Part shown: positions 36,003 to 45,159 of the stretch, in pieces
Layout of the letters: each line of letters starts with the position of its first letter
How positions within the stretch are numbered: position 1 is the first letter of the stretch
Source of the DNA: Aliivibrio sifiae
Lineage (GTDB): Bacteria; Pseudomonadota; Gammaproteobacteria; Enterobacterales; Vibrionaceae
Direction: 5' to 3'
Length of the DNA: 64,000 nucleotides
Assembly: GCF_002954705.1 (NCBI RefSeq)
Contig: NZ_MSCO01000001.1
Coordinates: 1,155,493 to 1,219,492, forward strand
Program-made: the position numbers and the translations under genes
The notes under the pieces: model-generated
What the model saw: only the letters and a program-made list of their open reading frames with translations
Database searches by the model: none
Told to the model about the DNA's origin: nothing

Positions 36003-36163
36003 TACCAATCACAGTAAGTAAGTGAACATAAATAGCACAGGGAAAATGCTTGAGAACAAGACGAAGTTTTTCGATAAGTAGTTATTCTACAATCAAAAAT
36101 TTCAACGCAGTTATCGAGTATTTTAACCAGCTAGGATGATCAGTTATTTACTACGATTGGTAT
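36002..36163. repeat. MITE-like interspersed repeat, long copy
   Basis: The 162-base element has the terminal inverted repeats ATACCAATCACAGTAA and TTACTACGATTGGTAT and no coding capacity. The outer parts match the 62-base element at 15669-15730. The central 100 bases, absent there, include GAACAAGACGAAG. Confidence 0.85.
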
Positions 36164-36180
36164 AATACTATCTTACTTTT

Positions 36181-36212
36181 AAAAATGGCGGATCATAATC
36201 CGCCATTTTTTA
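36181..36212. terminator. Bidirectional terminator
   Basis: AAAAATGGCGGAT pairs with ATCCGCCATTTTT around a 4-base loop, between converging genes. Confidence 0.9.
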
Positions 36213-36226
36213 TATAACTATATAAA

Positions 36227-36778
36227 TTAGATCACTTTAATAATATTAAAACGGCCCATTTTTTTCAAAATTGGTAAGAACTCTTTGTTTACTTCAAGCA
36301 TTACTTTTTTTGCTTTGCTGTAAGCACTTAATTTATCATTACCGTTTCCATGAGAGAATAAACGACTTTTTGGTTTATACTCACCATCAACTAATTCTTT
36401 CCAACGAACAATATAGTAATCAGTAGTACGAACCTCTCCAGAATGCAGAGTACGTTTTTTGGTAATAATATCGGGTTCTAAGCTGTGTGGTAGACGCTCG
36501 AATAGACTAGGGTAGTTGAGTACCATACTCCAACAATTTCCCCAGAGTTCCTTCCCAACTTTATTTCGTTGTTTAATTGCTTCTTTTAGGGCTTTTTCTC
36601 TGCCTTCTTTTAAACAACCGATAGAACGATTATACATACCATCATCAGGAGTATGTATATGGATTTTAACGCAATTGAATGAATGAGAAATAAAGCGATG
36701 ATCGCTGTTCATCCCTGTCCATTCAGCTCTTAATTTCTGCGCTCTTGGTGAGAGAGAGTGTTTTTTCTTATTCATCAT
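36227..36778 (-). CDS. Hypothetical protein with an AP2-like C-terminal segment
   Basis: The 183-residue basic protein has no signal peptide. Residues about 118-165 (DYYIVRWKEL, then SRLFSHGNG, KLSAYSKAKKVMLEVN) resemble the three-strand-plus-helix pattern of bacterial AP2 DNA-binding domains found in mobile-element proteins. The N-terminal part is Lys/Arg-rich with conserved-looking His and Cys residues but no named domain. It stands alone between a terminator and sdaA. The AP2 resemblance is by eye only. Other options are a phage-derived DNA-binding protein or a simple conserved Vibrio protein. Confidence 0.6.
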   Translation of the reverse strand: MMNKKKHSLSPRAQKLRAEWTGMNSDHRFISHSFNCVKIHIHTPDDGMYNRSIGCLKEGREKALKEAIKQRNKVGKELWGNCWSMVLNYPSLFERLPHSLEPDIITKKRTLHSGEVRTTDYYIVRWKELVDGEYKPKSRLFSHGNGNDKLSAYSKAKKVMLEVNKEFLPILKKMGRFNIIKVI

Positions 36779-36904
36779 AGGAATATACTAATTATTTTCA
36801 TAAGGTCATTATTACAGTAACTGAGTCATTTGTTAATAGCAAGAGTGGTTTATTCAACAACTTATTGTATATATTTAGTATAGGAGAGATAAAGAAGAAA
36901 GTGA

Positions 36905-36933
36905 GAAATAAAAAGAGGGCGATATACGCCCTC
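36905..36933 (-). terminator. Terminator after sdaA
   Basis: GAGGGCG pairs with CGCCCTC; on the reverse strand TTTTTATTT follows. Confidence 0.85.
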
Positions 36934-36957
36934 ATAATTTAGTAAAGTCAGTTCTAA

Positions 36958-38319
36958 TTAACAGATAACTTTGATTGCTAGGCCACCTTGAGAGGTTTCA
37001 CGATATTTAGCATTCATGTCTTTACCTGTTTCAAGCATTGTCTCGATAACTTTATCAAGAGAAACACGAGGCGCTGATGAACGACGAAGTGCCATACGAG
37101 TAGCGTTGATTGCTTTAACCGCTGCAATACCATTACGTTCGATACAAGGAACTTGTACTTGACCAGCAACAGGATCACAAGTTAAACCAAGGTTATGCTC
37201 CATCCCAATTTCTGCAGCCATACAGACTTGCTCAGGGCTTCCACCCATCAATTCAGCAAGACCAGCAGCAGCCATAGAACAGGCAACACCAACTTCACCT
37301 TGGCAGCCTACTTCAGCACCAGAGATTGAAGCGTTTTGCTTATAAAGGCCACCGATTGCGCCAGAAGCAGCAAAGTAACGAATGTAATCTTTTTCAGTTA
37401 CTGTTTGGATGAATTTATCGTAGTAAGCTAAAACAGCAGGAATAATGCCACATGCGCCATTTGTTGGAGCAGTAACAACACGGCCGCCAGCTGCGTTTTC
37501 TTCATTTACAGCGAATGCGTACATGTTTACCCAATCAACTACTTCCATTGGATCTTTAGACGTCTTTTCAGAAGTCAGCAGTTGTTGACGAAGTGCCGCA
37601 GCACGACGAGGTACACGTAGAGGCCCAGGAAGGATGCCCTCAGTGTTCATGCCTTTTTCCATGCAATCACGCATGGTTTTCCAGATCTTAGCGAAATAAG
37701 TGCGAACTTCATCTTCTGCAAGAATAGCGTGTTCGTTTTTCATCACTAATGTACTAATAGATAAACCGTTTTCTTTACATAAATCAACAAGCTCTTCTGC
37801 AGTATTAAATGCATAAGGTACTTGAATTGATGATTCTACTTCTTTACCGAAGTGTTCTTCATCAACAATAAAACCACCACCGATAGAGTAGTATGTTTTA
37901 GAGTAAACAACGTCGCCATCAACCCACGCATGGATTTGCATACCATTTTCGTGCAGTGAAAGGTTAGTTGTGTGGAAATTCATTCCACCATCTTTTGGAA
38001 ATTCAACCGTATGACAATGCATGCCAACTGGTAAGCGCTCTGTTTCTTCAACACGAGCGATGAAGCCCGGAATAGAGTCAATATCTACGTGTTCTGGCGT
38101 GTTACCTGCCAGACCCATAATGATAGCGATATCAGTATGGTGACCTTTCCCTGTCAGTGATAATGAACCGTAAACATCAACAGTGATTTTAGTGATATCA
38201 CGCAGTTTGCCCATGCCACGTAAATCGTCGATAAACTCTTTACCTGCTTTCATTGGACCAACGGTGTGGGAGCTAGAAGGACCAACTCCGATTTTGTAGA
38301 TATCAAAAACACTAATCAT
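36958..38319 (-). CDS. sdaA: L-serine ammonia-lyase (iron-sulfur dependent)
   Basis: The enzyme deaminates L-serine to pyruvate and ammonia using a 4Fe-4S cluster. The 453-residue single-chain form has the N-terminal [21 protein letters not shown], the beta domain, and the C-terminal alpha domain. The cluster cysteines are visible in [27 protein letters not shown] and QVPCIERNG. The gene directly follows a serine transporter gene, so import and degradation are coupled. A stem-loop lies in the 96-base gap between them. In E. coli the paralogues are sdaA and sdaB; sdaA or sdaB naming here is a choice. Confidence 0.95.
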   Translation of the reverse strand: MISVFDIYKIGVGPSSSHTVGPMKAGKEFIDDLRGMGKLRDITKITVDVYGSLSLTGKGHHTDIAIIMGLAGNTPEHVDIDSIPGFIARVEETERLPVGMHCHTVEFPKDGGMNFHTTNLSLHENGMQIHAWVDGDVVYSKTYYSIGGGFIVDEEHFGKEVESSIQVPYAFNTAEELVDLCKENGLSISTLVMKNEHAILAEDEVRTYFAKIWKTMRDCMEKGMNTEGILPGPLRVPRRAAALRQQLLTSEKTSKDPMEVVDWVNMYAFAVNEENAAGGRVVTAPTNGACGIIPAVLAYYDKFIQTVTEKDYIRYFAASGAIGGLYKQNASISGAEVGCQGEVGVACSMAAAGLAELMGGSPEQVCMAAEIGMEHNLGLTCDPVAGQVQVPCIERNGIAAVKAINATRMALRRSSAPRVSLDKVIETMLETGKDMNAKYRETSQGGLAIKVIC

Positions 38320-38334
38320 GTTATTACCTCGAAT

Positions 38335-38356
38335 AAGCCCCCAAAAGAGGGGGCTT
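38335..38356. promoter_or_regulatory. Hairpin in the sdaC-sdaA intergenic gap
   Basis: AAGCCCCC pairs perfectly with GGGGGCTT around a 6-base loop, about 15 bases before the sdaA ribosome site. It could attenuate sdaA relative to the transporter gene or stabilise the upstream mRNA. Confidence 0.55.
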
Positions 38357-38415
38357 TATTATCATTATTATTAACTTCGTGTAACTAATGCTTATAAGGA
38401 TTTATAAACTAGTTA

Positions 38416-39666
38416 TTAAAGAGCGCCGTAGATTACAGAAGTAATCGCCGCAACACCACATAATGCTGTGAAGATTTGTACAGGTGCTGAAGTTTTGTAC
38501 TTAGCCATTGCTGGTACTTTACGCATTGCGAAGATAGGTAGTAGGAATAGGATAGCTGCAATCATCGGTGCGCCCATTGTTTCAATCATTCCAAGGATAC
38601 TTGGGTTGATGATAGAAACGATCCACGTAGTAATAACGATGAAGATAAGAGAGAACTTCTCAAGTTTAGCAACAGGAGCATTTGAACGAGATTTAGCTAG
38701 GCCAACAAGACCTTCATGAGCACCAAGGAAGTGACCGAAGTAGCTTGAAGTGATAGCAGCAAATGCAACGATAGGACCCATGATAGAAATCATTGGAGAT
38801 TCGTGTACGTTAGCTAGGTAAGAAAGAACTGAGATGTTTTGTGCTTGTGCTTGTGCTAGTTGCTCTGGAGATAAAGAAAGAACTACAGAGAAAACGAAGA
38901 ACATTACAAAGCTCATTAGCATCATAGCTGCACCGCCAGTGATCATGTCAGTTTTACCAACTGCATCTTCACCGTAAACGCGACGTTGTTCTTTAGCAAA
39001 CTGGCTAATCACAGGGCTGTGGTTGAAAGAGAAAACAATGATTGGAATTGCTAACCAAACAACTGAAGGCATAGAGCTCCAATCTGGGTCAACGGCAATC
39101 ATTGAAGTGTTCCAACCTGGAATTAGGTAGATAGACAATGCCATTAAGATGAATACAAGAGGGTAAACCATTGCTGATGTTGCTTTCAGCATAAGTTCTT
39201 TACCAAATACTACGCCACATGTCATCAGAGTGATAAGAACACCTGAAAGTAACCAGCGTGGAATAGATTCCATACCAAGTTGGTTAACCATGAAAGAGTC
39301 TACCGTGTTTGTGATACCAACACCGTAAATAAGTACAATTGGGTAAATCGCGAAAAAGTAGGCAAAAGTGATTAGGTTCGCGCCAGTTTTACCAAAATGC
39401 TCTTCTACCGTATCGGTAATATCAGCGTCTGGGTTTTTAGCAGAAAGAACAAAACGAGCCAAACTTTTGTGTGCAAACCAAGTCATTGGAGCAGCAATCA
39501 ACGCAAGAATAACTAGAGGCCAAAAACCACCAGCACCAGCCTTAATTGGAAGGAATAAAACACCAGCACCTACAGCAGTACCGAATAGAGAAAGACACCA
39601 AGTGAAATCTTTATAAGTCCACTTTGCTTTTTTTGCACCTACTGATGCAGTATTTGTTGTTTGCAT
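38416..39666 (-). CDS. sdaC: Serine transporter, SdaC/HAAAP family
   Basis: A 416-residue inner-membrane permease with about eleven helices that imports L-serine with protons. The N-terminal SLFGTAVGAGVLFLPIKAGAG and the central FSFNHSPVISQFA motif are typical of SdaC. It lies immediately upstream of sdaA in the same direction (96-base gap), as in the E. coli sdaC-sdaB pair. The start has ATAATTATT before it and only a weak ribosome site, but the N-terminus matches the family. Confidence 0.92.
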   Translation of the reverse strand: MQTTNTASVGAKKAKWTYKDFTWCLSLFGTAVGAGVLFLPIKAGAGGFWPLVILALIAAPMTWFAHKSLARFVLSAKNPDADITDTVEEHFGKTGANLITFAYFFAIYPIVLIYGVGITNTVDSFMVNQLGMESIPRWLLSGVLITLMTCGVVFGKELMLKATSAMVYPLVFILMALSIYLIPGWNTSMIAVDPDWSSMPSVVWLAIPIIVFSFNHSPVISQFAKEQRRVYGEDAVGKTDMITGGAAMMLMSFVMFFVFSVVLSLSPEQLAQAQAQNISVLSYLANVHESPMISIMGPIVAFAAITSSYFGHFLGAHEGLVGLAKSRSNAPVAKLEKFSLIFIVITTWIVSIINPSILGMIETMGAPMIAAILFLLPIFAMRKVPAMAKYKTSAPVQIFTALCGVAAITSVIYGAL

Positions 39667-39855
39667 AATAATTATACTCTTAATTTTTTGGAACAGGAAT
39701 TTTGGGAACGGCGCTATTGTCGTTATTTTGGCGAGAAAAACTTTGACGCAGATCGGAAAATGAAAAAAGATGAACGGAGATCAGAAAATAATTGATAATG
39801 GTCACAATAGATGTGAATCTGATATTAGTAAAACTTATCAATAATGCTAATTTTT

Positions 39856-40437
39856 CTAAGTTGAAATGTAATTCATTGAATGAATGATTTCGGCTGTAAC
39901 TCCCCAAATGAGTTTTTTCTCAAATGGGATAAAAATTAGTTCATAAGTATGTTTTTTGTTAAAAACTTTGTGTTTTGTCGTGTTTTTAGGGTTAAATAGA
40001 TGGGTGAGTGGTGCTTCAAATGTGCTACTAACCTCACCGTAATCGATTGCGGTGGTATAATTTTCATCAATGAGAGCGACTATGGGGGTTACTTTATAAC
40101 CAGATATTGTTGGTATAGTGTTAAGTTTTACTAATGGTTTGATCTGCGATGGGAGTATACCTATCTCTTCATTTGTTTCACGAATAGCGGTGTGAATGAG
40201 GGATAAATCAGAGGGTTCAACCTTGCCTCCGGGGAAGCTAATTTGGTTTGGATGGTGACGTAAATGAGATGCTCTTTGCGTTAAAATTAAGTGCAAACCA
40301 GAAGCTCTTTTTACAAGAGGAACAAGAACTGCCGCAGGCTTAAAATTGTCGTTTTCAAAGCGTGGATGTTGCATTAAAGCGTCACTGTAAGAATTTGGCT
40401 TATTGAGCAGTAATTGGGGAAGTAAATATCTATCCAT
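39856..40437 (-). CDS. nudL: Nudix hydrolase, CoA pyrophosphatase NudL/YeaB-like
   Basis: NudL-type enzymes split CoA and acyl-CoA into phosphopantetheine and 3',5'-ADP. The 193-residue protein contains the Nudix box with GGKVEPSD and AIRETNEEIGI (residues about 69-94), preceded by RHHPNQISFPGGK, which matches the CoA pyrophosphatase signature. It lies 26 bases after pabB in the same direction. In E. coli the order pabB-yeaB-sdaA is found, and here sdaC-sdaA follows, so the synteny supports the call. Confidence 0.88.
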   Translation of the reverse strand: MDRYLLPQLLLNKPNSYSDALMQHPRFENDNFKPAAVLVPLVKRASGLHLILTQRASHLRHHPNQISFPGGKVEPSDLSLIHTAIRETNEEIGILPSQIKPLVKLNTIPTISGYKVTPIVALIDENYTTAIDYGEVSSTFEAPLTHLFNPKNTTKHKVFNKKHTYELIFIPFEKKLIWGVTAEIIHSMNYIST

Positions 40438-40463
40438 AAACCAAATCCTTTATTAATTAATGT

Positions 40464-41834
40464 TCATAAAATAGGCAGAATTTTCCCTAATTTATGTAAT
40501 GTCTCTTCATATTCTAGTTCAACTTCGCTGTCGGCAACAATTCCTCCACCAGCAGAGGCATATAAAGTCTGTTTATAAGCGAGTAAAGTACGAATTGTGA
40601 TACTTGTGTCCATCGACCCACATCGGCTGATATAACCAATGCTACCACAGTATAAATTACGACGATGTGGCTCTAGCTCTTCAATTATTTCCATTGCTCT
40701 TATTTTAGGAGCGCCGGTAATTGAACCTCCGGGAAAAGAAGCCTTAAGTAAATCACAGGCAGAATATTCAGGTTTTAGCTCACCTACGATCGTACTAACA
40801 AGATGGTGCACCGCAGGAAAAGATTCGATTTCGAAGAGTTTAGGCACTTTTACAGATCCAGGCTTTGCGACTCGACCAATATCATTACGTAATAAATCAA
40901 CAATCATTAAGTTTTCTGATCGGTCTTTAGGGCTATTACGTAATATTTCAGCTTCTTTAGCATCAAGGATTGGATCTTGTAAACGTGGGCGCGTGCCTTT
41001 AATTGGTTTGGTTTCAATCTGTTTATCTTCTACTTGTAAAAAGCGCTCAGGCGAAACGGAAAGAATGGTAAGTTCAGGTGTACGTATAAAAGCAGAGAAA
41101 GGAGACCCATTATTAATGGCGAGCTTCTGGTAAGCAACCCATTCAGAACCCTCATACTGAGCTTGAAATCGTTGTGCCAAGTTAATTTGATAACAATCTC
41201 CGGATTGCAGGTAAGCTTGGACTTTATCAAATTTGCTCGCATATTCCTCTTGAGTCATGTTTGATTGCCAGTCAGAGGTTAATGTAAATTCTTGTTTATC
41301 CTCTTTTATTGCTACAAATTGTTTTAACCAATCAAGACGATTACTACTTTCTGGTTGTATTAAAGTAAGTGTCGACGTTTTATGATCCGCAATCAATGCC
41401 CAATCGTAAATACCAACCGCCATTTCTGCTGTTGGAATATCCTGATCAGCGATAGAAGGGATAGATTCAACTCTACGACCTAAATCGTAACTAAAGTAGC
41501 CTAATGCTCCACCAATAAAGGGCAGTTTACTTATTGAATTACAATGAGGTGTTAATCGTTCTTGATAATGAGCAAGTAGTTGAAAAGGACAAGCTTCACT
41601 TGTTACCGGATCTTTTCCTATAACATTAATACGAGTGACGTTATGGTGAGTTTCTAAAGTAGCAATAGGATCCGCAACTAAAATATCGTAGCGATTATCT
41701 ATGTGTTTGTGAGCGGATGAATGAAGCAGCATTGCCCAAGGTTGGTTTTCTATTGCAGAAAATAAATCAATCACAGAATTTGATTGATAATCAAGTAGGG
41801 TAACTTGTAGTTTTGCATCTAATTGATTGTTCAT
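40464..41834 (-). CDS. pabB: Aminodeoxychorismate synthase component I
   Basis: PabB converts chorismate plus ammonia (supplied by PabA) to aminodeoxychorismate for folate synthesis. The chorismate-binding fold is complete, with SGDCYQINLAQRF, the PabB-type motif KPIKGTRPR, ENLMIVDLLRNDIGRV, FPGGSITGAPK and YCGSIGYIS. I place the start at the ATG at 41834 (MNNQLDAKLQ), giving 456 residues. An upstream ATG adds 33 residues with no family resemblance. The ribosome site is weak. It is divergent from the fumarase gene by 166 bases. Confidence 0.92.
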   Translation of the reverse strand: MNNQLDAKLQVTLLDYQSNSVIDLFSAIENQPWAMLLHSSAHKHIDNRYDILVADPIATLETHHNVTRINVIGKDPVTSEACPFQLLAHYQERLTPHCNSISKLPFIGGALGYFSYDLGRRVESIPSIADQDIPTAEMAVGIYDWALIADHKTSTLTLIQPESSNRLDWLKQFVAIKEDKQEFTLTSDWQSNMTQEEYASKFDKVQAYLQSGDCYQINLAQRFQAQYEGSEWVAYQKLAINNGSPFSAFIRTPELTILSVSPERFLQVEDKQIETKPIKGTRPRLQDPILDAKEAEILRNSPKDRSENLMIVDLLRNDIGRVAKPGSVKVPKLFEIESFPAVHHLVSTIVGELKPEYSACDLLKASFPGGSITGAPKIRAMEIIEELEPHRRNLYCGSIGYISRCGSMDTSITIRTLLAYKQTLYASAGGGIVADSEVELEYEETLHKLGKILPIL

Positions 41835-41999
41835 TTTGAGTTTTTTATAACCAGAGTGTGATGAGCAACGATAGCCTTGAATGGAGAGCAAGAGTATCAT
41901 ATTGCGAGTTCTAAAAGAAAATATAGATGACAATAGCTCAAGTCATTAAAAAATATAATTTTAAAATAGCCATGGAAGCATAAATATTAAGAGGGCCCT

Positions 42000-43526
42000 A
42001 TGACGACTGTTCGTAAAGACACTATCATCCGTAATGAAGATGTGATCAGCTCTGTAGCTGATGCACTGCAGTATATTTCTTACTACCACCCACTTGATTT
42101 CGTTCAAGCATTAGAAAAAGCATATCATAGAGAGCAAAGCCAAGCCGCGAAAGACGCCATTGCTCAAATTTTAATAAATTCGCGTATGTCAGCTGAAGGA
42201 CATCGTCCTATTTGTCAGGATACGGGAATTGTAACTTGCTTTGTTAATATTGGCATGAATGTACGCTGGGAAGGAGATTTAACCGTCCAGCAAATGATTG
42301 ATGAAGGAACTCGTCAGGCGTACACGAATCCAGATAACCCACTTCGAGCTTCAGTACTTTCTGATCCTGCGGGTAAGCGAATTAATACAAAAGATAACAC
42401 ACCAGCAGTGGTGCACATTAATATGGTACCGGGCGATAAAGTAGAAATTCAAATTGCGGCAAAAGGCGGCGGTTCTGAAAATAAAACAAAAATGGTGATG
42501 TTAAACCCTTCAGATGATGTTGCTGAATGGGTAGAAAAAACCTTACCACTAATGGGCGCGGGTTGGTGTCCACCAGGTATGTTAGGCATAGGTATTGGTG
42601 GCACGGCTGAAAAAGCAGCAGTATTAGCGAAAGAATCATTAATGGAGCATATCGACATTCAAGAGTTGATCGATCGTGGTCCAGAGAACGCAGAAGAAGA
42701 GCTTCGTCTTGATATCTTTAATCGCGTGAATAAGCTTGGTATTGGTGCACAAGGCCTTGGTGGTTTAACAACCGTTGTTGATGTAAAAATCAAATCCGCA
42801 CCAACTCATGCAGCATCAAAACCCGTATGCATGATCCCAAACTGTGCAGCGACTCGTCATGTTCATTTTACACTTGATGGCTCAGGCCCGGCGGACTTAC
42901 AACCACCAAAACTTGAAGAGTGGCCAGATATTACGTGGGAAGCCGGTGCTAATACACGCCGAGTTAACCTTGATACGATCACAAAAGAAGACGTACAAGA
43001 ATGGCGAACGGGTGAAACGGTTCTGCTAACAGGGAAAATCTTAACAGGACGTGATGCAGCGCATAAGCGTCTTCAAAGCATGATTGAAAGCGGTGAGGGT
43101 TTACCTGAGGGCGTTGACTTCAATGGTAAGTTTATTTACTACGTCGGTCCAGTTGATGCCGTTGGCGATGAAGCCGTAGGTCCTGCTGGCCCAACAACGT
43201 CCACTCGTATGGATAAATTTACCGATATGATGCTTGATATGGGCTTAATGGGCATGATTGGTAAAGCAGAGCGTGGCCCAGCAACGGTTGCTTCTATTAA
43301 AGATAAAAAAGCCGTGTATTTGATGGCGGTAGGCGGTGCGGCTTATTTAGTAGCCAAAGCGATTAAAAAAGCACGAGTAGTGGCTTTTGAAGACTTGGGA
43401 ATGGAAGCCATTTATGAATTTGAAGTGGAAGATATGCCAGTAACGGTTGCTGTTGATTCAACAGGGGCAAATGCGCATCAAATCGGCCCTGATACATGGA
43501 AAGTTAAAATCGCGGAAATGAATTAA
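42000..43526 (+). CDS. fumA: Fumarate hydratase class I (4Fe-4S)
   Basis: The 508-residue enzyme of the TCA cycle interconverts fumarate and malate. It has the single-chain class I layout, with the alpha domain first (RPICQDTGIVTCFVNIG near residue 66, cluster Cys), then PNCAATRHVHF, and the beta domain after about 330 (GPTTSTRMDKFTDMML). AAGAGGGCCCT precedes the ATG. E. coli has FumA and FumB as near-identical isozymes, so A versus B is arbitrary here. It ends at a clear terminator. Confidence 0.93.
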   Translation: MTTVRKDTIIRNEDVISSVADALQYISYYHPLDFVQALEKAYHREQSQAAKDAIAQILINSRMSAEGHRPICQDTGIVTCFVNIGMNVRWEGDLTVQQMIDEGTRQAYTNPDNPLRASVLSDPAGKRINTKDNTPAVVHINMVPGDKVEIQIAAKGGGSENKTKMVMLNPSDDVAEWVEKTLPLMGAGWCPPGMLGIGIGGTAEKAAVLAKESLMEHIDIQELIDRGPENAEEELRLDIFNRVNKLGIGAQGLGGLTTVVDVKIKSAPTHAASKPVCMIPNCAATRHVHFTLDGSGPADLQPPKLEEWPDITWEAGANTRRVNLDTITKEDVQEWRTGETVLLTGKILTGRDAAHKRLQSMIESGEGLPEGVDFNGKFIYYVGPVDAVGDEAVGPAGPTTSTRMDKFTDMMLDMGLMGMIGKAERGPATVASIKDKKAVYLMAVGGAAYLVAKAIKKARVVAFEDLGMEAIYEFEVEDMPVTVAVDSTGANAHQIGPDTWKVKIAEMN

Positions 43527-43552
43527 TTGATTTATATTTCTAGGATTTAAGA

Positions 43553-43582
43553 AAGCACTCATAAACTGAGTGCTTTTTTTAT
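43553..43582 (+). terminator. Terminator after the fumarase gene
   Basis: AAGCACTC pairs with GAGTGCTT around a 7-base loop, followed by T residues. Confidence 0.9.
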
Positions 43583-43670
43583 ACTTGTGTTTTTAATGTT
43601 AACTGTTTATGTCTAAACTAGGTTATTATGTTGTTGATATTGTGTGATTTAGATTGTTCTTGGAGGAAGT

Positions 43671-44027
43671 ATGAAGCAGAAAGTTGTTAGTCTAATGATG
43701 TTGTTATTAGTTGGCTGTACAGCTTCACAATCTGAAGTAAAAGAAAAAAATACGGATGATTGGTTCCAATATGGAGAGCAAAGAGCAAAAAATGGCTTTT
43801 TAGTTCAAGAAAAGGAAACTCTAGAAAGTGCAAACCCAGAGGAGGCGGTTACGGAGGCATTCTATAATGCGTACCTTGAAGGGCATACCTCTGGAACGAC
43901 TATCTATTGTTCTCAAGAAGCCTATATTTTAGGGTTACGTGAAGCGCCATATTTTGGCATTTGCGATCAAGTTATGCCTGATTTTCGTGCTGAGTATGAA
44001 AAAGGGAAAAATCATAAAAAAGAATAA
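43671..44027 (+). CDS. DUF2799 family lipoprotein (copy 3)
   Basis: The 118-residue lipoprotein has the lipobox LVGC with Cys at residue 16. The mature domain shares the DUF2799 pattern with the 35.2 and 35.6 kb genes: DDWFQYGEQRAKNG, AYLEGHTSGTTIYC, YILGLREAPYFGIC. TTGGAGGAAG is a strong ribosome site. It is located between fumA and the RND operon but separated from both. The function is unknown. Confidence 0.85.
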   Translation: MKQKVVSLMMLLLVGCTASQSEVKEKNTDDWFQYGEQRAKNGFLVQEKETLESANPEEAVTEAFYNAYLEGHTSGTTIYCSQEAYILGLREAPYFGICDQVMPDFRAEYEKGKNHKKE

Positions 44028-44122
44028 ATAAGAGTATTTTTATAACTTATTATTCTTATTGACTGGATGACGGTAGGGATATGAGGAATAATTCTTATAT
44101 ATACCATTACAAGGAACGGTTT

Positions 44123-45157
44123 ATGTTCAAAAAAACGATGGTAGCGACGGTGTTAAGTTCAACGCTTCTTGTTGGGTGTGGAAAACAAGCCCCAGTAATT
44201 GCTGAACCAGAGTCGCGACCAGCTAAAATAATGACCGTCACTGTTGGCGATCATGAAACTTCTCGATTGTTTCCAGCGCAAGCTGAAGCCGGAGATAAAG
44301 CAGTTCTTGCCTTTCGAGTTCCCGGTCAACTTAATAGCTTAGATGTTCATGCGGGTCAATTAGTTACCAAAGGGCAGTTACTAGCAACAATAAACCCAGA
44401 TGAATACCGTTTAATTCAAAAGCAAGCCCAAGCACAGTATCGATTAATTGATGTTCAATATCAGCGGGTTAAAAAGCTTCGTAAAGACCAAGTTGTGTCA
44501 GAGCAAGATTATGATACCGCGGTAGCTAATAGAAAAACGGCGAAAGCAACGCTAGACCAAGCGAGTGCAAATTTAAGTTACACCAAGTTATCCGCACCTT
44601 ATGATGGAACAATTTCATTATTACCAACCAAAAATTTTGAATATGTAAATGCGAAAGAATCAATTATGCATATTCAAACCAATGATATTTTATACGTCGT
44701 CTTCCAACTTCCAGATTACTTATTGCAGCGATTTAGTTTTTCTGAGGTCTCAGCAAGTGTTTCTTTTGATTCGTTCCCTAATTCAAAATTCCCTTTAGAA
44801 TTTGAAGAAATTGATACAGAAGCCGACAGTAAAACATCAAGCTACACTGTAAAAATGAGCATGCCTAGACCTAAGGATTTAGGAATACTACCGGGAATGT
44901 CTGGTCAAGTGAAAGTCACGATTCCAAAAGGGGGAAGTGAAAAGCTTCCGCTTTCAGCGACTGAACAAGATGGTGAGATCACCTATGTCTGGCGTGTATC
45001 TGAGCAAGGTATCGTTGAGAAAGTCGAGATAGAGTTGAATGAAAAACGACAAGTGATTTCGGGGCTTAATGATTCTGAGCAAATTGTTTCTTCAGGTATT
45101 TCTGGGCTAGAAGAAGGAATGAAAGTTCGTAAATGGGTCAAGGAGAGAGGATTATAA
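44123..45157 (+). CDS. RND efflux periplasmic adaptor lipoprotein (first)
   Basis: A 344-residue membrane-fusion protein that links an RND pump to an outer-membrane channel. It has a lipoprotein leader (lipobox LVGC, Cys near 19), a biotinyl-lipoyl half motif (FRVPGQLNSLDVHAGQLVTKGQLLA), a helical hairpin (about 95-140) and the second half-motif TKLSAPYDGTISLL. I start at the ATG at 44123, eight bases after AAGGA. An upstream ATG gives 14 extra residues ahead of the signal peptide. A second adaptor gene follows two bases after its stop. Confidence 0.9.
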   Translation: MFKKTMVATVLSSTLLVGCGKQAPVIAEPESRPAKIMTVTVGDHETSRLFPAQAEAGDKAVLAFRVPGQLNSLDVHAGQLVTKGQLLATINPDEYRLIQKQAQAQYRLIDVQYQRVKKLRKDQVVSEQDYDTAVANRKTAKATLDQASANLSYTKLSAPYDGTISLLPTKNFEYVNAKESIMHIQTNDILYVVFQLPDYLLQRFSFSEVSASVSFDSFPNSKFPLEFEEIDTEADSKTSSYTVKMSMPRPKDLGILPGMSGQVKVTIPKGGSEKLPLSATEQDGEITYVWRVSEQGIVEKVEIELNEKRQVISGLNDSEQIVSSGISGLEEGMKVRKWVKERGL

Positions 45158-45159
45158 TT

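Noticed and set aside
40639-41133. 164-codon forward frame within pabB
   Set aside because: Antisense to the conserved chorismate-binding domain, with no ribosome site or family match.
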